The notes: generated from the sequence alone by a model not told the origin. 6,740 bases of DNA from Verrucomicrobiia bacterium (GCA_947460915.1 CANHKJ010000176.1:1-6740), one strand, 5' to 3'; counted from the first letter of the stretch, positions 1 through 6,740 are shown. Translations and numbers: made by a program.

Positions 1-2007
1 AAACCGCGCATCGCCGTGATCTGGGACGACTCGAAGTCGATGGAAACTACCGACGCCCAACTCCCGCAGCTTTTTTCTCCGAACAAGGAAATCACCACGC
101 GCAAAGAGTTCACACAACGCCTCCTTGCTTCCAACCTCTGGTCGGCCCTTTCTGCCGAAGGCAAAAACGAACTTGTCACCCGAGCTTTTTCCAGCCATCC
201 CACCGATCCAGCACTGCAAGCCTCAGCGGGATCGGACCTGAGCACGCCACTCGATGAACTGCTCGAAAAAGAAAGCAACCTGCGCGCCGCCGTGGTCATC
301 TCCGATGGCGATTGGAACCTTGGGCAGCCACCCGTTTCCGCTGCGCAAAAATTCCTTCTCCGAAAAATTCCGCTTTTCACCATTCCCACCGGTTCCGAGA
401 ACCGACTCCCCGACCTCGATCTGCTAACGGTAAATGCCCCCACCTATGGCATCGTTGGCGAAAACCTACAAATCCCCTTCACCATCCGCAGCTCGCTCGA
501 TCGCGAAGTCAAAACCACCATCCGCCTTCGTGATGAAGCCGGTCGCGAGCGCACCAAAGCCATCACTCTTCCGCCTAACAAAACCGCCTATGACACCATA
601 CTCTGGCGTCTCGAAAAAGAAGGATCCTCCACCCTAGAGTTATCCTTTCCTACCGCCCAAGGCGAACTTGTCCCACTCAACAATACCCGCAAATTTACCA
701 TTTCCGGCAAACCCGAAAAAATTCGCGTGCTTGTCGTCGAATCTCTCCCCCGCTGGGAATATCGCTTCCTCCGTAACGCGCTCTCACGTGACCCAGGTGT
801 CGAGCTCTCCTGCTTACTCTTTCACCCACAAATCGGTATCGGTGGTGGCCCCGATTACGTGGAAAAATTTCCCGATAAAATCGAAGACCTGTCCAAATAT
901 GACGTAATTTTCCTCGGCGATGTTGGCATCGGCAATGACCAACTCACCAAAGAACAATGCTCAATGATTCGCGGTCTCGTCGAGAACCAAGCCTCCGGTC
1001 TCGTCTTCCTCCCAGGCTCTCAAGGCAATCAGTTTTCACTTCTCGATACCGATCTCGCCGACCTCATTCCAGTGCATTTGGACTCTAGCAAAAAAACGGG
1101 AGTTGTGGAACCCAATGCCTCACCGCTCGCACTCACATCCGATGGTGCCTCGTCGCTACTCACGATGCTCGGCGATACAGAAGAAGACAACCCCATTGTC
1201 TGGCGCAGTCTTCCAGGTTTCTATTGGCATGCACCGATCGAGCGATCCAAGGCTGGTACCACAGTTCTGGCCGTTCACGCTAATCGCAGTTCAGGCAACT
1301 ACGGCCGCATTCCTCTGATCGTCACAAAGACCGCAGGCAGCGGAAAAATCCTACTCATGGGAATCGATTCCGCATGGCGCTGGCGTCGTGGCGTCGAGGA
1401 CAAATACCACTACCGTTTCTGGGGCCAAGTCGCACGCTGGATGTCCTACCAGCGCAATATGGCAGCAGGGCAACGCATACGCCTTTTCTACACGCCCGAG
1501 CGTCCCTCACCCGGTGACACCGTCACCCTCCACGCCAATGCCTTTGACAAAAATGGAGCCCCCCTGCAAAAAGGCAAAGTCGCATTGCTCCTCACCGCCC
1601 CATCCGGCACCGCACGCACCCTTGACCTCGGCAAGGACGACAATGCCTGGGGTAGCTTCACCGGTCGGTTTGCCATCGATGCCCCTGGATCGTGGAAACT
1701 CAGCGCAAACATCGTAGATGAGGAGTCCAAACCCGTCGAAACAACGCTGCTTGCCCAATCCATCGACCTCGAAAAAACCGGCCAACCCTCTCGCCCCGAT
1801 GTGTTAGAGGAAATGTCACGCATCGCCCGCGGCCGCATGATCCAACCCGAATCCCTTCCCGATCTCATCAAGGAAATCAATGCATTACCCGAGCCTCGCC
1901 CACTCGAAAACCGCATCCCCCTCTGGCATCACTGGTTAACTATCACCATCATCATCATCTTGCTATCCAGCTTCTGGATCGCCAGAAAACTGAACGGCCA
2001 ATTCTAA
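1..2007 (+). CDS. VWA and glutamine-amidotransferase-like membrane protein, 5'-truncated by the window
   Basis: The reading frame is open from base 1, so the start codon and N-terminus are outside the window; 668 codons are visible, ending in tandem TAA TAA. Counting from the first visible Lys, a von Willebrand A domain begins at once: DDSKS at residues 9-13 is the DxSxS metal-ion (MIDAS) motif, and AVVISDG near 97-103 is the later SDG strand. An Ig-like beta domain follows (about 138-236). A class I glutamine-amidotransferase-like fold comes next (about 240-480; PRWEYRFLRNAL, FLGDVG, GLVFLPG, GSGKILLMGIDSAWRWR). Its two Cys (271, 320) are not in a G-x-C-x-G elbow, so I infer it is not catalytic. 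A second Ig-like domain spans about 497-590. One membrane helix (about 645-659) sits near the C-terminus, leaving a short basic tail. Family members commonly end MoxR/DUF58/BatA-type operons and have N-terminal membrane helices, which would lie upstream here. The molecular role is unproven; a cell-envelope stress or assembly role is inferred from family context. Confidence 0.88.
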   Translation, partial: KPRIAVIWDDSKSMETTDAQLPQLFSPNKEITTRKEFTQRLLASNLWSALSAEGKNELVTRAFSSHPTDPALQASAGSDLSTPLDELLEKESNLRAAVVISDGDWNLGQPPVSAAQKFLLRKIPLFTIPTGSENRLPDLDLLTVNAPTYGIVGENLQIPFTIRSSLDREVKTTIRLRDEAGRERTKAITLPPNKTAYDTILWRLEKEGSSTLELSFPTAQGELVPLNNTRKFTISGKPEKIRVLVVESLPRWEYRFLRNALSRDPGVELSCLLFHPQIGIGGGPDYVEKFPDKIEDLSKYDVIFLGDVGIGNDQLTKEQCSMIRGLVENQASGLVFLPGSQGNQFSLLDTDLADLIPVHLDSSKKTGVVEPNASPLALTSDGASSLLTMLGDTEEDNPIVWRSLPGFYWHAPIERSKAGTTVLAVHANRSSGNYGRIPLIVTKTAGSGKILLMGIDSAWRWRRGVEDKYHYRFWGQVARWMSYQRNMAAGQRIRLFYTPERPSPGDTVTLHANAFDKNGAPLQKGKVALLLTAPSGTARTLDLGKDDNAWGSFTGRFAIDAPGSWKLSANIVDEESKPVETTLLAQSIDLEKTGQPSRPDVLEEMSRIARGRMIQPESLPDLIKEINALPEPRPLENRIPLWHHWLTITIIIILLSSFWIARKLNGQF

Positions 2008-2304
2008 TAAGGAGCCAGCGCGACTGCGATCAGCTCAGTGAGCAGATTGCCATTCGCAACACGATCAAGACTTTCTATTTGCCCTTGACCTTCGAGTTCA
2101 CGATCAACGCGTATAAGAAGAGCAGGACGCATAGATTAGACTGACGCAATCTATACATGATGCCAAACATCGCCACTAGCCCTCTTAATTCTGAAGAAGA
2201 TAACAGGCGGCTGTATTTCGAGTCATCGAGATGTCCGGAAATTACATTTACACACCTGCATGAATTTGCAGAATAGCCGAATCTAACCCATTTCAACCCA
2301 ACCT
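2008..2304. other. Intergenic stretch without a recognisable gene
   Basis: No intact gene is supported here. Immediately after the VWA stop, AAGGAG (about 2008-2013) looks like a ribosome-binding site, but no ATG, GTG or TTG follows at normal spacing. Frame 3 is open from inside the VWA gene to TGA at 2142-2144. It is open again from ATG 2157 to TAG 2274-2276 (39 codons, starting MMPNIATSPLN, ending HEFAE), but that ORF has no Shine-Dalgarno and resembles no family I know. A 7-bp inverted repeat lies at 2131-2154 and a 5-bp one (CTGCA/TGCAG) at 2256-2271. Neither has a T-run, so no intrinsic terminator for the VWA gene is evident. Base composition is more A/T-rich than in the flanking genes, consistent with non-coding or decayed sequence. 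Confidence 0.6.
2131..2154. repeat. Small A/T-rich inverted repeat
   Basis: ATAGATT (2131-2137) and AATCTAT (2148-2154) are perfect reverse complements separated by 10 bases. The stem is short and weak and no T-run follows on either strand, so it is not a convincing terminator. It could be a chance palindrome or a protein-binding site. Confidence 0.25.
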
Positions 2305-2662
2305 ATGAAACCCCGCTCTTATCCGTTTTTCATCTTAGCCGCCGCAGAATTATTTCTACCCAGTCAATCCCATGCAGCTGATGTCGTTCTCAGCTCCGCA
2401 GCGATTGGCAACGGAGAATAACGATGCCAACGTCGGCGTTGGCATACACACCCAGCAGTGGCGCGAACTAGAGCATCTCTAAGTGCACTAGCACGATTCC
2501 CTATGGGTTGGTAACAATACAGTATTCTCCGCTTAAGGTGCACCTACCAAAGTAAGTTTGGATACAAATTACACGCTGAGAAATATGCACTTCTCCCCCA
2601 CTAGCGCATGTGCACTTTCTGAGTCATCAATCCTGACCACGCTAGAGGATGTCAGTGCCTAG
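2305..2662 (+). pseudogene. Decayed signal peptide plus autotransporter-type beta-strand repeat protein (remnant)
   Basis: ATG at 2305 opens a 38-codon frame closed by TAA at 2419-2421. It begins MKPRSYPFFILAAAELFLP and continues SQSHA-AD, a Sec signal peptide with basic n-region, hydrophobic core and a plausible S-H-A cleavage site. A Glu at residue 15 interrupts the core. Homology-like sequence then continues in frame 2 from about 2420: NDANVGVG, later WVGNNTVFSA, then after a stop GAPTKVSLDTNYTLRNMHF and LTTLEDVSA. This order (GNG-x-W-NDA, W-x-G-NN-TVFS, V-LDTNYT, L-N-HF, then a TLED strand) resembles autotransporter-associated beta-strand repeats of Verrucomicrobiota exported proteins. 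Frame 2 is broken by stops at 2480, 2489, 2534 and 2660, and no passenger body or C-terminal anchor remains. There is no clear Shine-Dalgarno before the ATG. I infer a truncated, frameshifted relic. The alternative, a genuine 38-residue secreted peptide, is less likely. The family match is by eye. Confidence 0.5.
2424..2445. repeat. Perfect 9-bp stem-loop with TCGG loop
   Basis: ATGCCAACG (2424-2432), loop TCGG (2433-2436) and CGTTGGCAT (2437-2445) form a perfect hairpin, the strongest inverted repeat seen in the gene-poor region. Neither strand shows a T-run after it, so it is not a standard Rho-independent terminator. It lies inside the decayed beta-strand-repeat gene, just after the apparent frameshift. 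Confidence 0.6.
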
Positions 2663-2781
2663 CAACTACTTTCCGCATAAGATGGTTGATTTCTCGATGA
2701 ATCACGATCACAATTTCAATCCTAGCAGCTTATCATCTCAAATCAAATCGCATCCGGTCGACATGCAAAAGCAATCAACTC
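2663..2781. other. Short spacer downstream of the DUF1501 gene
   Basis: No gene is seen in this 119-base stretch, which follows the 3' end of the minus-strand DUF1501 gene. GTTGATT (2684-2690) and AATCAAC (2773-2779) are complementary but about 80 bases apart, and GCAT/ATGC at 2750-2765 gives only a 4-bp stem. No hairpin with a T-run is visible on the minus strand, so the end of the operon transcript is not defined by an obvious intrinsic terminator. Confidence 0.5.
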
Positions 2782-4215
2782 TCAAGCCATGGCGGCCCGA
2801 ACGATTTTCCCGTGGACATCGGTGAGGCGGTAATCACGACCTTGATTGCGGACCGTGAGCCGAGTGTGATCAAAACCTAGCAGATGAAGTGCGGTGGCAT
2901 TGAGGTCGTGAATATGCACGGGATCCTTGATGACATTGTAAGAAAAATCGTCGGTCTCGCCGATGATGATACCGGGCTTCACTCCCCCACCAGCCATCCA
3001 CAGCGAGAAGCAACGAGGGTGATGATCGCGGCCGTGGTTGGTGGCGGTGAGCTCTCCTTGGGAATATACACTGCGGCCAAATTCGCCACCCCAGATGACG
3101 AGAGTATCATCGAGCAGTCCGCGTTCTTTTAACTCCTCGACAAGGGCCGCGCTTGGCTGATCGGTATCGTAGCACTGGGTGCGAATGTGAGCAGGCAGAT
3201 CACTATGCTGATCCCATCCGCGGTGATAGAGCTGAATAAATCGAACGCCGCGCTCAGCAAGACGACGAGCGAGAAGGCAGTTCGCGGCATAGGTTCCAGG
3301 CTTACGAGATTCTGGACCATAACGATCAAAGACAGATGCTGGTTCTTTGGAAAGATCGGCTAACTCAGGGACGGATGCCTGCATGCGGAAGGCCATTTCG
3401 TATTGGTCAATGCGCGCCTGAATTTCTGGATCTTGGTATTCATCGAGCTTGATCCGATTCAAATCTGCTAGATCATCGAGCATGGCACGACGGCGCGCCG
3501 AAGTGATACCCGGAGAATTTGCCAGAAACAACACCGGATCCTTGCCGGCACTGAAGCGAACGCCTTGATAACGGGGTGAAAGAAATCCCGCGCCCCACAT
3601 GCGCTCGTGAAGAGGCTGCGCATTCCCATTGCCACTGGGGCGGGAAACCATCACCACAAAGGCGGGAAGATCAGCGTTTTCCGAGCCGAGCCCATACGAG
3701 AGCCACGAACCGAAGGAAGGCCTGCCGGCAACTTGGCTGCCTGTTTGCAGCATGGTCATCGCGGGGTCATGATTGATCGCCTCGGTGTGCATCGAGCGGA
3801 TGATGCAGAGATCATCGGCAAGGCGAGCGGTATGCGGCAACAATTCGCTCAACCAGTGGCCAGCTTGCCCATATTGTTTGAAGCTGAAAACGGATGGCGC
3901 AATCGGGAAGCGTGCTTGTCCCGAGGTCATGCCCGTGACGCGCTGGCCATTGCGAACCGAGTCGGGCAAATCTTTGTCAAACATGTCGCGCAACCCAGGT
4001 TTGTAATCAAACAGATCGAGCTGCGAGGGAGCTCCCGCTTGGGTGAGCCAGATGACGCGTTTTGCTTTCGGCGCGAAGTGTGGAATTCCTGCGTTGCCTT
4101 GTGCAGCGGACAACTGCGGATTCAGCAAAGAAGCGAGTGCCGCAGCTCCGATCCCCGTGCTAGCACGACCAAGAAATTGGCGACGAGTGATGTCGAGTAG
4201 GGAGTGAGGATTCAT
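2782..4215 (-). CDS. DUF1501 family protein, Tat-exported, alkaline-phosphatase/sulfatase-like fold
   Basis: A complete 477-residue protein, ATG at 4215 and TGA stop at 2782-2784, a usual length for DUF1501. The N-terminus carries a twin-arginine signal (T-R-R-Q-F-L-G at 10-16, hydrophobic stretch about 20-32, cleavage near LSAAQG at 35-40). It is therefore predicted to be exported already folded, possibly with a bound metal. Family hallmarks are VIWLTQAGAPSQLDLFDYKP (54-73), RSMHTEAINHDPA (140-152), GRPSFGSWLSYGLG (164-177), HRGWDQH (331-337), WGGEFGR (375-381), GRDHHP (395-400), FSLWMAGGGVKPG (403-415) and HDLNATALHLLGFDH (436-450). The family belongs to the alkaline phosphatase superfamily; the conserved His/Asp/Glu positions are plausible metal ligands, but its activity and substrate are not established. 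It follows the DUF1553 gene after a 6-base gap. Because no good Shine-Dalgarno precedes the ATG (GAAAGAA at best), its translation is probably coupled to that gene. Confidence 0.93.
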   Translation of the reverse strand: MNPHSLLDITRRQFLGRASTGIGAAALASLLNPQLSAAQGNAGIPHFAPKAKRVIWLTQAGAPSQLDLFDYKPGLRDMFDKDLPDSVRNGQRVTGMTSGQARFPIAPSVFSFKQYGQAGHWLSELLPHTARLADDLCIIRSMHTEAINHDPAMTMLQTGSQVAGRPSFGSWLSYGLGSENADLPAFVVMVSRPSGNGNAQPLHERMWGAGFLSPRYQGVRFSAGKDPVLFLANSPGITSARRRAMLDDLADLNRIKLDEYQDPEIQARIDQYEMAFRMQASVPELADLSKEPASVFDRYGPESRKPGTYAANCLLARRLAERGVRFIQLYHRGWDQHSDLPAHIRTQCYDTDQPSAALVEELKERGLLDDTLVIWGGEFGRSVYSQGELTATNHGRDHHPRCFSLWMAGGGVKPGIIIGETDDFSYNVIKDPVHIHDLNATALHLLGFDHTRLTVRNQGRDYRLTDVHGKIVRAAMA

Positions 4216-4221
4216 GACGAT

Positions 4222-6660
4222 TTATTCTTTCGTGACGGCTTCATCGAGATTCAGCATCGTGCTGGCGAGTGTTGTGTAAGAGGCCAGTTCTGCAACCTGC
4301 AACGAGGCATCCGTAGGTGCTTCACCGATTTTGAGAAAAGCTGACGCACTTGCAGGGTCGGATTGAAAATCGCGCAGCGTCCGCTCTAACGACGCTTCCA
4401 AGATCGCCAATTCTGCGACGCGAGGATCGCGGGCGGTGACAAGGCGAAATCCGTAACCAAGCCGCGATGCAGAGGAGGAACCACCCTCGCGCATCATCCG
4501 CTGCGCCAAAAATCGTGATGCCTCGACGTAGGTCGGATCATTGAGAAGATTGAGCGCTTGCAAAGGCGTATTGGTGCGCGGTCGGCGCACCGTGCAGGTC
4601 TCGCGAAAAGGTGCATCAAAAAGCATCATCGCAGGATTTGGCACCGAGCGTTTCCAATAGGTGTAGAGGCTCCGACGATGCAGTGCTTCGCCATGATCTT
4701 GGGTATAGGTTGAATGGGGATTATCTCGCGTGTTGACCACCTGCTCGTAAAGTCCAGGCGGATGGTAGGGCTTCACAGAAGGACCGCCGATTTTCCTGAC
4801 CAACAAGCCACTTGCTGCGAGTGCCTGATCGCGAACAAATTCTCCCTGCAAGCGAAAGCGCGGCCCGCGGGCGAGCAAGCGATTTTCTGGATCACGTTCG
4901 TAGGCCTCAGGCGTGAGCTTCGAGCTTTGTCGATAGGTCTGACAGGTGACGATCAAGCGCATCAGGGCTTTGACATCCCAGCCGCTGGAAATAAATTCTG
5001 CCGCTAGCCAATCGATCAACTCCGGGTGACTCGGTGGCTCGCCTTGCGAACCGAAGTCCTCCGCCGTGCGCACCAGCCCCGTGCCAAAAATCATCTGCCA
5101 ATAACGATTGACCGTCACGCGGGCAGGCAACGGATTTGCGGGATCGACTAACCAGTGCGCCAATCCCAAACGATTGCGGGGAAGATCGCCGCGCATTGGC
5201 GGCAGCACTGCAGGCGTGTTGGCGCTGACTTTTTCGCCGAGTTGATCGAATGCACCACGCAGCAGAATAAACGTTTCGCGCGGTGTGGCATCGTCCATCA
5301 CCAGTGAAACAGGTATGCGAGATTCCGTTTCTGCTAGAGATTTTGTTAGTTCTGTGAGACGATCTTTTGCGGCCTTACTATCATCCTTTTTCAATGCTTC
5401 CATCTCCGTTTTTATCACGGCAATTTCCGTATCGATCTCAGGTGCTTGCAAGGCAAGAAAAGGCGGACTGCTGACGTTCGCAGGTTTATTGTAATCCCCC
5501 ACTCCCTGCTCCGAGACATTGTGAAAAAATGCCTTCATGCTGTAAAAATCCCGCTGCGTGAGTGGATCAAACTTGTGATCATGGCAACGAGTGCAATTGA
5601 AAGTCTGCGCCAACCAAACTGTGGCTGTCGTTTCCACGCGATCCGCTGTGTATTCCGCGAGAAATTCTTCCGGCGTGATCCCACCCTCTTCGTTGACCAT
5701 GTTATTGCGATTGAATCCCGTCGCGATTCGTTGGTCATGCGTGGCATTAGGCAGCAGGTCGCCGGCGATTTGTTCGATGGTAAACTGATCAAATCGCTTG
5801 TTCTCTTGGAAAGCCTTGATCACCCAGTCCCGCCAGCCATAGAGCATGCGATCACGATCCACCTGATAGCCATTGGTATCGGCAAAGCGCGCAGCATCCA
5901 TCCAATCGACGGCCATACGCTCGCCATAGTGCGGTGATGCTAACAGCCGATCCACCACTCGCTCATAAGCTCCCGGTGCGACATCTTGGACAAAAGCATT
6001 CACCTCCTCCGGTGTCGGTGGCAGGCCGATCAAATCGAGCGTCACGCGTCGAATCAGCGTGATTTTGTCGGCCTCTTCTGCTGCATGAATTTTTTCTACA
6101 GCCAATCGTTGGCGAATGAATGCATCGACGGGATGAGCTGCTCCCGCTGGAACCGTCGGACGTTGGATCGGCAAATACGCCCAATGAATTTGATACTCCG
6201 CCCCCTGAGCGATCCACTGCTTGAGAGTCTCCTTCTGCGTCGCGCTCAATTCCTTGTGAGCCTTGGCTGGCGGCATTTGCTCATCCGCATCAGTCGAGTA
6301 AATTCTCCGAATCAGATCACTCTCCTCCGGATTCCCCGGCACGATTGCTATGCCGCCCAGTTCTCCCTCCTTCAATGCCGCCTCGCGCACATCGAGGCGC
6401 AAACCAGATTCACGAGTGTGCTGATCGGGACCATGACAATGAAAACAAGCATCCGAAAGGATAGGCCGGATGTCTCGATTGAACTCAATCTTTTTCCCCT
6501 GAGCGAACTCCTGTGCCTGTACAAAAAATACGGCGCTGAAAACAGCAGTGAAGATCGAGATGATGTGAGGAAAGCTTTTAATACGAATGGTGCTTGGAGC
6601 GGTGAAAAATACAGACGATCGCGAACAGCGATACGCTATCTCATACCCCAAATCTTTCAT
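4222..6660 (-). CDS. PSCyt1-DUF1549-DUF1553 exported protein with two CxxCH haem motifs
   Basis: The protein has 812 residues from ATG 6660; TAA stop at 4222-4224. A hydrophobic segment (about 32-47) ending FVQA-QE reads as a Sec signal, preceded by an unusually long n-region of about 30 residues. The planctomycete cytochrome C domain (PSCyt1) spans about 58-165, with CFHCH at 72-76 as haem-c site and QMPP at 128-131 as candidate Met ligand. DUF1549 spans about 175-385 (RRVTLDLIGLPPTPEEV, WMDAARFADTNGYQ, QIAGDLLPNAT) and holds a second CxxCH, CTRCHDHKFDPL at 356-367. A charged, probably coiled-coil stretch lies at about 408-448. DUF1553 fills about 493-727 (NRLGLAHWLVDP, VNRYWQMIFG, DFGSQGEPPSHPELIDWLA, RRPRTNTPLQALNLLNDPT), and the usual LNLDE-VTKE ends the protein. 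No extra LamG or carbohydrate-binding insert is seen. It is the first gene of a unit with DUF1501. A periplasmic electron-transfer or oxidative role is inferred; substrate unknown. An in-frame GTG at 6693 is an alternative start. Confidence 0.9.
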   Translation of the reverse strand: MKDLGYEIAYRCSRSSVFFTAPSTIRIKSFPHIISIFTAVFSAVFFVQAQEFAQGKKIEFNRDIRPILSDACFHCHGPDQHTRESGLRLDVREAALKEGELGGIAIVPGNPEESDLIRRIYSTDADEQMPPAKAHKELSATQKETLKQWIAQGAEYQIHWAYLPIQRPTVPAGAAHPVDAFIRQRLAVEKIHAAEEADKITLIRRVTLDLIGLPPTPEEVNAFVQDVAPGAYERVVDRLLASPHYGERMAVDWMDAARFADTNGYQVDRDRMLYGWRDWVIKAFQENKRFDQFTIEQIAGDLLPNATHDQRIATGFNRNNMVNEEGGITPEEFLAEYTADRVETTATVWLAQTFNCTRCHDHKFDPLTQRDFYSMKAFFHNVSEQGVGDYNKPANVSSPPFLALQAPEIDTEIAVIKTEMEALKKDDSKAAKDRLTELTKSLAETESRIPVSLVMDDATPRETFILLRGAFDQLGEKVSANTPAVLPPMRGDLPRNRLGLAHWLVDPANPLPARVTVNRYWQMIFGTGLVRTAEDFGSQGEPPSHPELIDWLAAEFISSGWDVKALMRLIVTCQTYRQSSKLTPEAYERDPENRLLARGPRFRLQGEFVRDQALAASGLLVRKIGGPSVKPYHPPGLYEQVVNTRDNPHSTYTQDHGEALHRRSLYTYWKRSVPNPAMMLFDAPFRETCTVRRPRTNTPLQALNLLNDPTYVEASRFLAQRMMREGGSSSASRLGYGFRLVTARDPRVAELAILEASLERTLRDFQSDPASASAFLKIGEAPTDASLQVAELASYTTLASTMLNLDEAVTKE

Positions 6661-6740
6661 TTTGCCAAGGCGTAGATTCCTCTCCCAAATCACTTCGCGT
6701 CTGATCGAAACGGCACGGCGGGGAGGCCGTTGCGGTTGGC
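6661..6740 (-). other. Leader of the DUF1553 gene, or further N-terminal coding sequence
   Basis: On the minus strand the frame of the DUF1553 gene stays open from ATG 6660 through GTG 6693 to the window edge without a stop, so the true start cannot be fixed. GGGAGAGG lies about 18-26 bases before the ATG, too far for a normal ribosome-binding site, and nothing good precedes the GTG. No -35/-10 pair is convincing. AACGGC (6709-6714) and GCCGTT (6726-6731) can pair as a 6-bp stem, with an overlapping alternative ACGGC/GCCGT (6715-6719/6726-6730). This could be leader structure or the end of a neighbouring unit. Confidence 0.35.

Noticed and set aside
1488..1916. A 142-codon open frame on the minus strand within the VWA gene.
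   Set aside because: It is antisense to a well-supported coding region, and its Ser/Arg-rich translation is typical of a shadow frame.
1942..1959. A run of ATC codons like a microsatellite.
   Set aside because: It encodes the Ile-rich core of the C-terminal membrane helix of the VWA protein and is explained by that.
2075..2296. A 73-codon minus-strand open frame in the gene-poor region, starting at TTG.
   Set aside because: It has a rare start codon, no Shine-Dalgarno, no recognisable family, and A/T-rich sequence where open frames arise by chance. A small unknown protein cannot be fully excluded.
2008..2781. Intrinsic terminators for the two converging transcription units.
   Set aside because: Several small palindromes exist (including GCTCA-G-TGAGC near 2030-2045 and AATAC-A-GTATT at 2516-2526), but none pairs a stable stem with a T-run on either strand.
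3607..4200. A 197-codon open frame on the plus strand, antisense to the DUF1501 gene.
   Set aside because: It lies wholly opposite a gene with clear family motifs, has no recognisable domain, and is best explained as a frame shadow.
5986..6675. A 229-codon open frame on the plus strand, antisense to the 5' part of the DUF1553 gene.
   Set aside because: It is opposite the PSCyt1 and DUF1549 coding sequence, its translation resembles no protein family, and it has no supporting ribosome-binding site.

Overview
The window reads as chromosome of a Verrucomicrobiota or Planctomycetota bacterium, with Verrucomicrobiota favoured. Three things support this. There is a tandem DUF1553/DUF1549 cytochrome-like gene and DUF1501 gene, a pair expanded in these phyla. 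There is a VWA protein with a glutamine-amidotransferase-like fold, of the kind found at the end of MoxR/DUF58/BatA operons. There is also what looks like the decayed start of an autotransporter-type, beta-strand-repeat exported protein, common in Verrucomicrobiota. The assignment rests on protein families only; no rRNA or other marker gene is present.

Layout: positions 1-2007 (+) hold the last 668 codons of a large membrane-anchored VWA/GATase-like protein whose start lies outside the window. Positions 2008-2781 hold no intact gene and are visibly more A/T-rich than the flanking genes. The first part (2008-2304) has a Shine-Dalgarno-like AAGGAG directly after the stop but no gene that I can recognise. 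Positions 2305-2662 look like a pseudogene: a signal peptide followed by a frameshifted, stop-interrupted beta-strand repeat, with a perfect 9-bp hairpin at 2424-2445. Positions 2782-4215 (-) encode a Tat-exported DUF1501 protein. Positions 4222-6660 (-) encode a PSCyt1-DUF1549-DUF1553 protein with two CxxCH haem-binding motifs. Positions 6661-6740 are the leader, or possibly more coding sequence, of that last gene.

The two minus-strand genes are separated by 6 bases and form a transcription unit in the order DUF1553 then DUF1501. Both products are predicted to cross the inner membrane, one by a Sec-type signal and one by Tat. They probably work together outside the cytoplasm in a redox or hydrolytic process whose substrate is not established for this family pair. 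The plus-strand VWA gene converges on this unit, and the pseudogene region lies between them. The most notable observation is the decayed beta-strand-repeat gene. The rest is ordinary accessory content for this group, and I see no CRISPR array, mobile element, tRNA, rRNA or phage gene.
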